This document shows, in pieces, positions 45,529 through 54,827 of a DNA stretch of 64,000 bases. Source of the stretch: Sulfuriferula sp. AH1 (GTDB taxonomy: Bacteria > Pseudomonadota > Gammaproteobacteria > Burkholderiales > Sulfuriferulaceae); the NCBI RefSeq assembly GCF_002162035.1, contig NZ_CP021138.1:1736001-1800000 (forward strand), in the 5' to 3' direction. The translations under genes were made by a program, and so were the position numbers. Within the stretch, counting starts at the first letter, position 1. Every line of letters starts with the position of its first letter. The notes beneath the pieces were generated by a model that was not told the DNA's origin, searched no databases, and worked only from the letters and a program-made list of their open reading frames with translations.

Positions 45529-45996
45529 TCAGTCGCCGTCGAGGGACGGCCCCCGCGTTTCCGTATGTATCATCTTCTCCCGTTGAAAAACCAGCACGGA
45601 GCCAATGCGCAGCGCCCCCAACACGAACAGGAGAACACTCAGGGCGTAGATTTCCTCCGTCGTGATCTTGACTTCGAACAGTTTGATCATGATCTCGCGC
45701 AGCACGAAGACGATGCTCGCGTCTACGATGAAGGTCATGCGCAGCCGCTCCTCAGTGAAAAAACCCACCAGCGACCGGGACAGCTCGATCAGAATGAACA
45801 GGGTGAGCACGTCGGAGATGATATGTACGTAGCTACCCATGACATCTGTCTTGACGACAAGATCGCCGAGGATCACGAACAGGCGGACAACACCGATGAT
45901 GATGCCGAGTGTGATGAAAAACAGCATGACGCCGAACACGAAACGCATCACACGGTTGAATAGCTTCATCATGTTAATTTTTCCGATGCGCAACAC
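45529..45996 (-). CDS. psiE: PsiE-family membrane protein
   Basis: A 155-residue protein with four membrane segments (FVFGVMLFFITLGIIIGVVR, VLTLFILIELSRSLVGFF, and two more), matching the phosphate-starvation-inducible PsiE family of unclear function. GAGGAGATCGTA precedes the GTG start at 45996. The phosphate link fits the pst/phoU remnants, since arsenate mimics phosphate. Confidence 0.8.
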   Translation of the reverse strand: MLRIGKINMMKLFNRVMRFVFGVMLFFITLGIIIGVVRLFVILGDLVVKTDVMGSYVHIISDVLTLFILIELSRSLVGFFTEERLRMTFIVDASIVFVLREIMIKLFEVKITTEEIYALSVLLFVLGALRIGSVLVFQREKMIHTETRGPSLDGD

Positions 45997-46046
45997 TACG
46001 ATCTCCTCGGTGAAAAGGATGAAATCAGGCCTGAACTATTGCAACC

Positions 46047-46562
46047 TCATAGAGGTTCCGCAACGATACCTTCCACATTCTGTGTCTCGTTCATATGCCA
46101 TTGTCCTGATTTTCCGCCTTGTTTCTCTATCAGACGGATACCGCTTATAACCATACCCCGATCCACCGCCTTGCACATATCATAAATGGTGAGCATTCCC
46201 ACACTGACCGCGCACAATGCCTCCATTTCTACGCCTGTTCGACCTTGAGAAATAGCTGTGACTACGCACTCAATGACTGCGTTTGCTTCATCTGGTGTGA
46301 ATTCCACACTGACGTGAGAAAGCTGGATCGGATGGCACAAAGGGATTAATTCAGCGGTGCGCTTTGAAGCTTGAATAGACGCAATGCGGGCTATACCCAA
46401 TACGTCCCCTTTCTTGCTGCCACCTTCGAGGATCAGTTTGAGTGTTGCAGGATGCATGCGAATTGCCCCAGTTGCGCGTGCAACCCGGTGCGTCTCCGGC
46501 TTATTCCCAACATTAACCATGTGAGCTTGGCCGGTTTCATCAAAATGATTTAACTGATTCAT
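46047..46562 (-). CDS. moaC: cyclic pyranopterin monophosphate synthase MoaC
   Basis: A 171-residue enzyme that completes cyclic pyranopterin monophosphate after MoaA. Motifs: [13 protein letters not shown] and [27 protein letters not shown] little longer than usual at the C terminus. Follows moaA by about 45 bases. Confidence 0.95.
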   Translation of the reverse strand: MNQLNHFDETGQAHMVNVGNKPETHRVARATGAIRMHPATLKLILEGGSKKGDVLGIARIASIQASKRTAELIPLCHPIQLSHVSVEFTPDEANAVIECVVTAISQGRTGVEMEALCAVSVGMLTIYDMCKAVDRGMVISGIRLIEKQGGKSGQWHMNETQNVEGIVAEPL

Positions 46563-46607
46563 TATAGTCCTGTCGTAAATTGAAATTTACCGTTACGAGG
46601 CGACAAA

Positions 46608-47603
46608 TCACCCTCCCGTCGCCGACATAAAACGCACGATTTTATGCGGCATTTCTAGAAATTCGTGTCGCTCTGGCTTGAGTTCGATCGCATCCCTGAA
46701 CGCACGTTCGATCTCTACATCCGACACGTCTGCACGTAGCAACGGGCGAAACTCGTATTTGTCTTCCTGCCCCAGACACATGTAGAGCGTTCCGTCAACA
46801 GAAAGCCTTACACGGTTACAGGCCGCGCAAAAATGCTGGGAAATGGGGGTGATGAAACCAACATTGAACCCGCCGTCAGGCGTTTTTAAGTACCGTGCCG
46901 GTCCACCGCCCGGAAGCACGCCATCCACAAGTCCGAACTGTCGTTGAAGGCGCTGTTTGACGGGTTGCAGATCCAAGTATTCCGCGTTAAGCCCTGTTTC
47001 TCCCATGGGCATGGTCTCAATTAGGCGCAAAATGAACGCATGTTCCATGCAAAAGGCAACCATATCATCTATTTCGTCGTCATTGACGCCTCGCATGGCA
47101 ACCATATTGATTTTAATCGGCGAGAACCCCGCTGCCTTCCCAGCCATGAGTCCTGCAAGAATTTTGTCCAGCACATCGCGTCCGACAATGCGGGTAACAC
47201 GTTCGCGCCGCAGGGAATCGAGACTCACGTTAATACGGGATACGCCGGCCTGTTTCAGCGCGATGGCATACTTAGTGAGCTGAGTCCCATTGGTGCTGAG
47301 GGAGATATCCATAATGCCAGGCAAGGCGTTTAGTCTGCGGACTAATTCCGGAAGATTCCGCCGCAACAGCGGTTCTCCCCCGGTCAGGCGCACGCGGGCT
47401 ACCCCCATGCGAGCGAGAACACGAACCAGCCGTTCAATTTCATTGAAACTGAGCCAATGCGTAGGTTCCTCAAAATCTTTAAAACCTTCTGGCATACAAT
47501 AAGTACAGCGCAGGTCGCAACGGTCGGTCACTGAAATCCGCACATATTCAATTTGCCTGCCGAAACGGTCGATCAGTTTCTGACTCAATTCATTTTGACT
47601 CAA
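46608..47603 (-). CDS. moaA: GTP 3',8-cyclase MoaA
   Basis: A radical SAM enzyme of 331 residues, first step of molybdenum cofactor synthesis. N-terminal cluster CDLRCTYC (C-X3-C-X2-C) near residue 30, and C-terminal cluster CAACNRVRLSVDG. The C-terminal GG (MSATGG) is conserved. Start is a TTG at 47603 with AAGGGGT upstream; a duplicated 15-base unit gives a second in-frame TTG at 47588. Confidence 0.95.
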   Translation of the reverse strand: MSQNELSQKLIDRFGRQIEYVRISVTDRCDLRCTYCMPEGFKDFEEPTHWLSFNEIERLVRVLARMGVARVRLTGGEPLLRRNLPELVRRLNALPGIMDISLSTNGTQLTKYAIALKQAGVSRINVSLDSLRRERVTRIVGRDVLDKILAGLMAGKAAGFSPIKINMVAMRGVNDDEIDDMVAFCMEHAFILRLIETMPMGETGLNAEYLDLQPVKQRLQRQFGLVDGVLPGGGPARYLKTPDGGFNVGFITPISQHFCAACNRVRLSVDGTLYMCLGQEDKYEFRPLLRADVSDVEIERAFRDAIELKPERHEFLEMPHKIVRFMSATGG

Positions 47604-48457
47604 TTCACTTACCCCTTTTTTAAATTCTCAATCTGGGTGATTTGACGCTAGGGATATGAACCCTGACGCTGCTCGACGTTCAGGCTTAAACTACTTGAAT
47701 GCCCCCTTTACCTCAGCATGGGATTGGGGGCAGGTAGCTCAAGACCACTACAATGTGCCTACCCCCCATTTTGATCTTGTTCATTAATTTGACCTCGACT
47801 TCATTATCATTTTTGCATCAGGCCTCGATTTACTTGTAGACGAGGTCAACGATTTTGCACGAGGCTTCTGGACAGTTAAAACAGCTGTTTTTCGCTACTT
47901 TTAAATCTTCTGTCACAGGAGTCTGCTCAAAACGAGTCAACTTGAGCAGGCTCATTCAAAACCAAAAAGCTACAAAATACCCCATATACATATAAAAATA
48001 TTTATTTACCCTAATTCCATTCCCACAATAAATTGAAAATGGATCACTAATATTTATAGCAAAGCAAAAATTATGCCATATTGCAATATAGCCCTATTCA
48101 CGCCATTAATATGGGTTATTACAGAATAAATATTCTCTTGCAGTGTCACGTAAAAGAAACGTTAATATCTAAAAACGTTACTTTGAAGTAACGTTTTTAG
48201 CATTTATTTTTTTAAATAAGCCATATTCTAAGGTTTCTTTAACAACAGGCTGGCTGGCATATGTTTTGCTTGATAACATGAGTTAATTTATTTTTTTCCG
48301 CTTTTTATGTACCTCTTGGATAAACTTTTTTTGTGAAAGGTATTACGGCTAGTGCACAAACTGTAACGCGACATTCTGGAATATCTACCCCATGACTATT
48401 CTTAATTAGACATGCCATTCATTTTTTTACGATTCAATCATTTCTTTGAATAAATAA
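47604..48457. other. 850-bp AT-rich intergenic region
   Basis: No gene is visible. It holds the upstream regions of the divergent moaA and mobB transcripts, a GCCCCC/GGGGGC stem (about 47692-47730), a 9-base inverted repeat TTGACCTCG/CGAGGTCAA (47790-47798, 47842-47850) and a strong terminator-like palindrome at 48169-48200. Base composition is distinctly more AT-rich than the flanking genes. Confidence 0.6.
48169..48200. terminator. bidirectional terminator-like hairpin
   Basis: CTAAAAACGTTACTT and its exact complement are separated by TG; A-rich and T-rich tracts flank it (TTTATTTTTTT to the right). A 15-base perfect stem with a T-rich tail is a good rho-independent terminator in the plus direction. 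Confidence 0.75.
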
Positions 48458-48484
48458 ATGACGCTTAAAGGGATATTTAAAGAT

Positions 48485-48979
48485 ATGCTGATTTTTGGTT
48501 TTGCAGGTTTTTCGGGAAGTGGTAAGACAACATTGCTTGAGAAGTTGATTCCGCTCTTTGTAGCTAAGGGCCTGAAGATAGCCCTAATCAAGCATGCTCA
48601 TCATGATTTCGACGTGGATCAACCGGGAAAGGACTCCTACCGCCATCGCGCCGCTGGGGTAACTGAGGTGCTGGTAACTTCTAGTCGACGCTGGGCGCTA
48701 GTGCATGAATTGCGAGGCGAATCAGAGCCAGGATTGGAACAACATATAGCGCGCCTTGCACCATGCGATCTTGTACTCGTGGAAGGTTTCAAACGGGAAG
48801 CCATCCCGAAGCTGGAAGTGCATCGATTGGCAACAGGTAAGCCACTTCTGTTTCCAGAAGACCCCCATATCGTTGCCGTTGCTGCTGACACGCCACTGCT
48901 GACAAATTTGCCGCAACTGGACATCAATCAGCCGCAGACCGTGGCGGACTTCATACTGCGTTATCTGGAGATTGCGTGA
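48485..48979 (+). CDS. mobB: molybdopterin-guanine dinucleotide biosynthesis protein MobB
   Basis: A GTP-binding protein of about 164 residues with P-loop FGFAGFSGSGKTTLLEKLI at the start and IALIKHAHHDFDVD. It assists guanylation of molybdopterin by MobA. The start at 48485 matches the family; an ATG nine codons earlier is possible. Its stop overlaps moeA. Confidence 0.92.
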   Translation: MLIFGFAGFSGSGKTTLLEKLIPLFVAKGLKIALIKHAHHDFDVDQPGKDSYRHRAAGVTEVLVTSSRRWALVHELRGESEPGLEQHIARLAPCDLVLVEGFKREAIPKLEVHRLATGKPLLFPEDPHIVAVAADTPLLTNLPQLDINQPQTVADFILRYLEIA

Positions 48980-50217
48980 ACGAGATTAGCTATTCCCAAA
49001 AACCGGGCATGTTATCGATGGATGAGGCGTTGTCCTATTTACTCAAGCAAGCACGGCCGATTTCCGGAACTGAACGAGTAGAAACGAAATCCTCGCTGGG
49101 ACGAGTCCTGGCGGAGCCGCAGGTGTCTGCAATAGATGTGCCTCCCTTCGACAACAGCGCGATGGATGGCTATGCGCTGGCATGCGCCGATCTCGATCCG
49201 GCCGGTACAACCCGCTTGCGAATTTCCCAACGCATCCCCGCAGGAAAGGTGGGTATTTCGCTAGAGTCGGGGACTGCCGCGCGTATCTTTACTGGCGCGC
49301 CCATTCCTCCCGGCGCTGACGCCGTGGTGATGCAGGAAGATTGCATCCTGGAAGGCGAGATGATAGTTATCCTCCATCAAGCGATTCCGGGTATGAATAT
49401 CCGGCGCGCAGGCGAGGATATCACGATCGGCGCCGAGATTCTTGCTAAGGGAACCCGTATTCGCCCTCAAGAAATGGGGTTGGCCGCATCGGTGGGGCTC
49501 GCATCGCTATCGGTTTATCGCAAGCTGCGGGTGGTCATATTTTTTACCGGCGACGAAATCGTTATGCCGGGAGAGCCGCTAGGCCCAGGGCAGATATACA
49601 ATTCCAATCGTTTTAGTCTCAGCGGTCTCTTAGAGACGCTAGGCTGCGAGGTAATTGATTATGGTATCGTTCCCGACAACCTGAATGCAACGGTGGAGAC
49701 GCTCAAGAGAGCAGCACGTGAAGCCGACCTGATCGTGACCAGCGGCGGCGTGTCTGTAGGTGAGGAAGATCACGTGAAAGCAGCGGTCGAGCGGGTCGGT
49801 AAGCTCGATCTGTGGCGCATTGCCATAAAGCCAGGCAAACCACTGGCTTTCGGCAAAGCAGGTGACGCATTCTTCATTGGCCTGCCGGGAAACCCTGTCG
49901 CGGCGCTGGTGACCTTTTGTCTATTCGTGCGCCCTTTTATCTTGCGGTGCCAGAATGTTATGGAGGTCACGCCGACATGTTTGCAAGTGCGCGCCGATTT
50001 CGTCTGGACCAAGCCAGACAAGCGCCGCCAATTCTTGCGAGCCCATCTCAAAACGGCAGGCGACGGGGCAACAGCTGTGGATATCTATCCCAATCAGAGT
50101 TCCGCTGTGCTCACCTCCACCGTGTGGGCGGACGGTCTGGTCGACCTACCTGCCGGGGAAGTGGTCGAGCATGGTGACATGGTGAATTACATTCCATTTT
50201 CGGAGGTTCTATGGTGA
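48976..50217 (+). CDS. moeA: molybdopterin molybdenumtransferase MoeA
   Basis: A 413-residue enzyme inserting molybdate into molybdopterin. Motifs: DVPPFDNSAMDGYAL, FFTGDEIV, YNSNRFSLSGLLE, TSGGVSVGEEDHVK and GLPGNPVAALVTF. GTG start overlapping the mobB stop. Confidence 0.96.
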   Translation: MNEISYSQKPGMLSMDEALSYLLKQARPISGTERVETKSSLGRVLAEPQVSAIDVPPFDNSAMDGYALACADLDPAGTTRLRISQRIPAGKVGISLESGTAARIFTGAPIPPGADAVVMQEDCILEGEMIVILHQAIPGMNIRRAGEDITIGAEILAKGTRIRPQEMGLAASVGLASLSVYRKLRVVIFFTGDEIVMPGEPLGPGQIYNSNRFSLSGLLETLGCEVIDYGIVPDNLNATVETLKRAAREADLIVTSGGVSVGEEDHVKAAVERVGKLDLWRIAIKPGKPLAFGKAGDAFFIGLPGNPVAALVTFCLFVRPFILRCQNVMEVTPTCLQVRADFVWTKPDKRRQFLRAHLKTAGDGATAVDIYPNQSSAVLTSTVWADGLVDLPAGEVVEHGDMVNYIPFSEVLW

Positions 50218-50471
50218 TGCTAAGGTTGCTGTACTTTGCACGACTGCGGGAGCAGTTCGGCATGTCAGCCGAGGAGGTTAATCTGCCAGTTTCTGTGCAG
50301 GATGTAAAAGGACTGACGGACTGGCTGCGCGCTCGCGGTGGCGCGTGGGAATCCGAACTGGCATCAGGGCGCCCGGTACGAGTGGCAGTCAATCAAGACA
50401 TGGCATCACCGGAACAGTCAATTCACCCGGGCGACGAAATTGCCTTCTTTCCGCCCGTCACGGGGGGATAG
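50211..50471 (+). CDS. moaD: molybdopterin synthase sulfur carrier MoaD
   Basis: An 86-residue ubiquitin-fold carrier ending with the required diglycine (FFPPVTGG). Overlaps moeA by seven bases. It would be adenylated by MoeB and act with MoaE. Confidence 0.94.
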   Translation: MVMLRLLYFARLREQFGMSAEEVNLPVSVQDVKGLTDWLRARGGAWESELASGRPVRVAVNQDMASPEQSIHPGDEIAFFPPVTGG

Positions 50472-50472
50472 T

Positions 50473-50922
50473 ATGCCAATTCGTGTACAACTCGAAGATT
50501 TCGAGATCAGCAAGGAACTCTCCGCTCTACGGGCTGGCAATCCAAAAATCGGAGCCATCGTCAGCTTCGTTGGATTGGTGCGTGACATTAACGAAAACGT
50601 TCCGGTGTCGGAGATGACGTTGGATTACTATCCTGGCATGACGGAAAAAGCGCTCGCCGCCATCGTGGAAGAGGCGGCGCGGCGCTGGGACATTTACGAT
50701 GCGCTGGTGATCCACCGGGTCGGCACGCTGCATTCCACGGATCAGATCGTCCTGGTGGCGGTTGCCGGGGCCCATCGCGGTGACGCCTTTGCGGCGTGCG
50801 AATTCATTATGGATTACCTTAAGACGCGCGCACCGTTCTGGAAGAAGGAGTTGACTGCGGTAGGTGAACACTGGGTGGAAGCCCGCGATAGTGATCTGAT
50901 TGCGGAAAAACGCTGGATATAA
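50473..50922 (+). CDS. moaE: molybdopterin synthase catalytic subunit MoaE
   Basis: A 149-residue subunit: GAIVSFVGLVRDIN, HRVGTLHSTDQIVLVAVAGAHR and FWKKELTAVGEHWVE with the catalytic lysines. Start at the ATG one base after the moaD stop; the frame is open into moaD but that part is shadow. Confidence 0.95.
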   Translation: MPIRVQLEDFEISKELSALRAGNPKIGAIVSFVGLVRDINENVPVSEMTLDYYPGMTEKALAAIVEEAARRWDIYDALVIHRVGTLHSTDQIVLVAVAGAHRGDAFAACEFIMDYLKTRAPFWKKELTAVGEHWVEARDSDLIAEKRWI

Positions 50923-51213
50923 AGCAGCGTCTGGACTTGGCCAGTTTCAGCACCCAATTAATAACCACACCAAAATCCATGTAAACGACTGTCGTAGCTC
51001 GTTTTTATATGGGCTTTGGATGGTGAAATTTCAAAGCTATTGTCTGGTCAATTATCCTTGCTGATTTACAATTTGGCTTATGTGTTTTGCAGGAACCTTA
51101 ATATTTAGCAGAAATCTGCCACATATGAAGCACTCCGGAGATCAGGCTAGGCAATAGCACGCGTATAATTTTATGATTGGTCACCATTGCCATTTTCCGT
51201 GAGCACCACACCG

Positions 51214-51795
51214 ATGAAAATCAGCGCTGTCATCCTCGCTGGTGGGCAAGGCCGCCGGTTAGGCAGGGAGGACAAGGGCCTGGTACTCTTGCACGGGCAC
51301 CCGCTCATTGCCAGGGTGCTAGACCGTATCACGCCGCAGGTCGATGAGATACTGATCAGCGCCAATCGCAATATTGAGACCTATGCAGGGCTCGGCTATC
51401 CGGTCCTCGCCGATGGGATTGGCAATTTTGCCGGGCCACTGGCCGGGCTACACAGGACCATGACGGAAGCCACACATCCTCTGGTGCTTGCCGTGCCCTG
51501 CGACACCCCCTTCTTGCCTGACCATCTCGCCGCGCGGCTGCTTACAAGCCTGCGCGATGAGGATGCCGATATTGCCATTCCTTTCGCTGGTGGGCGAACA
51601 CATCAGGCGGTTTGCCTGTGCAGGCGTACCATTCTCATGGATCTCGACCAGTACCTGAGACAGGGTGGCCGCAGGGTCGATGAATGGCAGTGCCGGCACC
51701 AGCGCATAGAAGTGCTGTTCGATAACCCTGATGCATTCGCCAACATCAACACGCCGGAGGAGCTTGCGCTGGCGGAACAACGTCTCGGCAACTAG
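51214..51795 (+). CDS. mobA: molybdenum cofactor guanylyltransferase MobA
   Basis: A 193-residue nucleotidyltransferase: ISAVILAGGQGRRLGREDKGL at the start and VPCDTPFLPDHLA. Adds GMP to molybdopterin, giving the guanine dinucleotide form AioA uses. About 290 bases separate it from moaE, with nothing recognisable between, so it may have its own promoter. Confidence 0.94.
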   Translation: MKISAVILAGGQGRRLGREDKGLVLLHGHPLIARVLDRITPQVDEILISANRNIETYAGLGYPVLADGIGNFAGPLAGLHRTMTEATHPLVLAVPCDTPFLPDHLAARLLTSLRDEDADIAIPFAGGRTHQAVCLCRRTILMDLDQYLRQGGRRVDEWQCRHQRIEVLFDNPDAFANINTPEELALAEQRLGN

Positions 51796-52124
51796 TGTGT
51801 CGTCTCACAAATGTCTGTCATGAGTCATGGGCGCGATGCGCGCATCATTGATCTGGCCCAGCTGAGTCAGCCCATGGTACGTGCAGCGAAGGCCGAAACT
51901 TGACACTGGAACAGCAGCAAAGCATACGGCGCATCATTTGAGACAAGCGGCTCGAGCAACTCAAGATAGAACGTCCCGCTGTCATACAATTGATTAAGCG
52001 TAAGTCGGTATACACCGCAGGGTGCCAATTGTCGTAATCTTCATTTCGGACGCCCCTTTCTCTTTTAGTGGTCATAAATGGATACGCCCGGAAACGTGGG
52101 AGCCGGTGCCCAGCGAGCTTTCTA
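51796..52124. other. degenerate stretch before IS3 element
   Basis: A minus-strand frame reads NEDYDNWHPAVYTDLRLIN and, in another frame, LYDSGTFYLELLEPL, as though one protein had been frameshifted. I do not recognise the family. Possibly a gene fragment left by the insertion next to it. Confidence 0.4.
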
Positions 52125-52139
52125 TAGTGGACCCCTCAG

Positions 52140-53141
52140 TCAAGACAATAATGCATCGAGTTTAAGAGGGTAACCTTTTACATGCAGCGGAACAGCGCTG
52201 CCCCGGTTTTCTGTTTCTTTTTTCGTTTCTATTTCTGAGTGCGTTTTTTCTGTCTCACTCGGGTGCCCGGACAAGAGTTTTTTGTCGTATTTGTCCACAA
52301 TCCTTGCGCCGCCTCCGCTTGCTGTACGGTAAACCTGGTCCGGTGTGTCGTAGCCCAGCGATTGGTGCGTTCTTTCCGTGTTGTAAAACACAAAGTATTC
52401 CGTCAGTCCAAGCAGTAAATCAGGCATGGTGGCGTAGCCTTTCAGGTACACGTCTTCATGTTTGACGCTACGCCAGAGCCGTTCCACAAAAATATTATCC
52501 AGTGCCCGGCCTCGCCCATCCATGCTGATGCTAATGCCGTGCGACTTGAGCACGCCCGTAAAAGCTTCACTGGTGAACTGGCTGCCCTGATCGGTATTGA
52601 ATATCTCAGGCGCACCATATGTTTGCAATGCCTGCTCCAGGCAGTCCACGCAGAACCCACTATCCATTGTGTTGGATAACCGCCATGACAGTACTTTACG
52701 CGAGTACCAGTCAATCACCGCCACCAAATACACAAACCCTCGCGGCAGACGAATGTACGTAATATCTGTGCTCCATACCTGATTGGGACGCGTCACCAGC
52801 ACGCCCCTGAGCAGGTACGGGTAAACCTTGTGCTGCGGGTGCCGTCGACTGGTGTTAGGCCATGGCGCCATGCCCGCAAGACCCAATATACCCATCAGCC
52901 TCTGCACACGCTTGCGGTTGATCTTGTGCCCCAAGCCACGCAGGTATTGCTTGATCTTGCGGCTGCCGTAAAACGGATGCCGCGTGTATTCGGCGTCAAT
53001 CAGTGCCAGTAACGCCAATTCCTGTTTGTCTGGTTCTGTCGTTAATTGTGGCGCATAAACAGTGGAACGCGCCACACCGGTCAGTGCACATTGCCGTATC
53101 AGCGCCAGCGGCTCGATGGTGCTGACCCATTGCTTGCGCAC
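52140..53141 (-). CDS. IS3-family transposase OrfB
   Basis: A 333-residue DDE integrase-core protein: WSTDITYI (first D), NTDQGSQFTSEAF (second D) and DNIFVERLWRSVKHED (E), with the helix-turn-helix-like HKINRKRVQRLM before it. Produced as OrfAB fusion by frameshifting from orfA. Confidence 0.95.
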   Translation of the reverse strand: MRKQWVSTIEPLALIRQCALTGVARSTVYAPQLTTEPDKQELALLALIDAEYTRHPFYGSRKIKQYLRGLGHKINRKRVQRLMGILGLAGMAPWPNTSRRHPQHKVYPYLLRGVLVTRPNQVWSTDITYIRLPRGFVYLVAVIDWYSRKVLSWRLSNTMDSGFCVDCLEQALQTYGAPEIFNTDQGSQFTSEAFTGVLKSHGISISMDGRGRALDNIFVERLWRSVKHEDVYLKGYATMPDLLLGLTEYFVFYNTERTHQSLGYDTPDQVYRTASGGGARIVDKYDKKLLSGHPSETEKTHSEIETKKETENRGSAVPLHVKGYPLKLDALLS

Positions 53142-53143
53142 TG

Positions 53144-53437
53144 CTATTGGCTGATCCCAGACTTTTTTTTGAGCCAGTCCAGTTCCATCTTCAACCGCCC
53201 AATCTCGGAATAGAGCCGCTCAGGACTGGCAGATGGGTCGGCAGGTTTCGGGCCACGTTTGGCATCAAACACATTGGCAGCTTGCTCTTGCAGCTCCTTC
53301 TTCCATAAACCAACTTGCGTCGGATGTACTCCAAACTCCTGGCCAATTTCGTTCACCGTCCTGATGCCGCGAATTGCCTCAAGTGCCACCTTGGCCTTGA
53401 ATTCACCACTAAAATTCTTACGCTTCGTTTCACTCAC
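53144..53437 (-). CDS. IS3-family OrfA
   Basis: A 97-residue helix-turn-helix and leucine-zipper protein: FSGEFKAKVALEAIRGIRTV, EFGVHPTQVGLWKKEL, then a coiled segment. Ends WLKKKSGISQ on a run of eight A residues followed by G (minus strand, 53163-53170). Confidence 0.93.
   Translation of the reverse strand: MSETKRKNFSGEFKAKVALEAIRGIRTVNEIGQEFGVHPTQVGLWKKELQEQAANVFDAKRGPKPADPSASPERLYSEIGRLKMELDWLKKKSGISQ
53163..53170 (-). promoter_or_regulatory. programmed -1 frameshift site (A8G)
   Basis: The coding strand has eight A then G near the orfA end. A -1 slip joins the lysine run to VWDQPIAVRKQW and the orfB frame, the standard IS3 way of making transposase. Confidence 0.8.
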
Positions 53438-53553
53438 AACCTGCTCCTTTGTTCAGCAGGTTACTATCTTAATTCACTGTCTGAAAATTGGGGTCCACTA
53501 TATTCATCGGCATAAAAAATATGGATGACCACTTTTTTGAACATAACATTTCC

Positions 53554-54299
53554 TTATTTGGATAGGATTGAGAACAATTTATATGCCGTCATCACCACAA
53601 TCAGTACACCAAAGATCTGTTTCAGACGCTTGCCCGAAACGAACAGACTTGTCAGCTGCGCCCACCACTACCAATATAGCGCCAAGTTGCAAATCGACCT
53701 GCATGGTGGAAAGATGCGGGATAAGCGATGAGAAGGAAGGCGGTGTCACAGCCACCGAATTAATGGCGGCGGCGCGCTTCGGCTCATAACCCACCAGAAT
53801 CAGTGCTGGCATCAGCAAGAAGCCGGGGCCCACGCCTAGTAGACCCGCCAGGATCGAAATCGGCGCCGCTAGCATCAACGCGAGTTTGAGATTCGGCGCG
53901 ACGACGGTTGGGGCTGCCGCATCCTCGGGTTTTTCTTTCTGGAACATACGCCAGGCGAGATAGGCCACGGTGACTAGATAGATGCCCCACAGCCAGGTCG
54001 GGGCGATGTACTGGGCAAGCCATGCACCGAAAGGCGCCACCACCGTGGTCACGGCGGCGAGCAGCAGCGCCTCGCGCCACGCCACCAAACCGCTCTTGGC
54101 GAATCCGAACACGGCAAACAATGCGGTCACACCATTCAAGAACAAGCTCAAGGGCTGCACCTGATGCACCTGATGCACCAGATCGGCCATGAAAAAGCCG
54201 AGAAACGGCACCGCCGCGAAAGCCACACCCAAGCCCAACATGCCTGAGGCGACCGAGAGAACGAACAGCCCGATAGCCATGATGAGGGTTGTTTTCCAT
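53554..54299 (-). pseudogene. TauE/SafE-type transporter, frameshifted
   Basis: The body is a TauE/SafE permease (LSVASGMLGLGVAFAAVPFL and ILAGLLGVGPGFLLMPALILVG). Two breaks: the ATG at 54299, which has the good site AAGGAGCGAAC, is out of frame because of one extra A in GAAAAC; and after about 53660 the frame leaves the family, which resumes in another frame as LTSLFVSGKRLKQIFGVLIV and ends at 53554. An internal ATG at 54280 could give a product lacking the last helix. Confidence 0.75.
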
Positions 54300-54360
54300 G
54301 TTCGCTCCTTCAAAAACGGAGAAACCGGTAGCTGGCGCCACCGGGTGCTACTGCGCGAAA

Positions 54361-54677
54361 TTACTTGAGGAAGCCGCGTGCCTTCATGTTGTCACAACCG
54401 TAGCCAGAGCCCATCGCTGGGAGGCTCACGTTTTTTTCTTGGCGCGAGTCTCCATCTGCTTGTGTTGTTGTTCTTCCTCCTGGTAGGCCTTGCACTCGTT
54501 ATAGGTCTTAAAGCTGCGCATCTTGGTCTGGTGCTCGGTGCGTTCCGCCGGGGTCATGAACTGCCAACCCCAGATGTTGCCCTGGTTGGCAGCCCAGTGG
54601 CCTCATGCCAGCGCCAGGGCGGATGTGGAGAGGATGGCGCCGGTCAGGGCGGCAGCGAAGACAAATTTGAGTTTCAT
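54361..54677 (-). pseudogene. small secreted protein broken by stop and frameshift
   Basis: GAAGGAGCAGAAC precedes ATG 54677. The chain starts with a signal peptide (MKLKFVFAAALTGAILSTSA LALA), meets TGA at 54603-54605, and continues WAANQGNIWGWQFMTPAERT to CKAYQEEEQQHKQMETRA. A run of seven A then shifts the frame to NVSLPAMGSGYGCDNMKARG, ending at 54361. About 105 codons. Family not recognised; likely a periplasmic metal-stress protein by position only. Confidence 0.65.
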
Positions 54678-54827
54678 GTTCTGCTCCTTCTCAAGTGAGA
54701 TGGAGATACTGCAAACTACATCCGTAGCCATAATCGACTGAGGACGCTTTTAAACTATAATACATGGGCGCGGGGATACCGCGTGGTATAGCAGCCCCCT
54801 CGCGCACTGTCACTTTACATTGCGTAG

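Larger units (their letters stand above)
52125..53500 (-). mobile_element. IS3-family insertion sequence, complete
   Basis: Ends are inverted repeats TAGTGGACCCC (52125-52135) and its complement (53490-53500). Two overlapping-frame genes, orfA and orfB, fill it on the minus strand. About 1.38 kb. The matching relic at 2.7-3.1 kb shows an older copy. Confidence 0.92.

Noticed and set aside
47604-47800. Molybdenum cofactor riboswitch in the moaA leader
   Set aside because: I could not match the conserved core of that riboswitch; the stems seen are generic GC-rich repeats.
54603-54605. TGA read as selenocysteine in the small secreted protein
   Set aside because: No hairpin of SECIS type is evident, the site is a signal-peptide junction, and the gene also has a frameshift.
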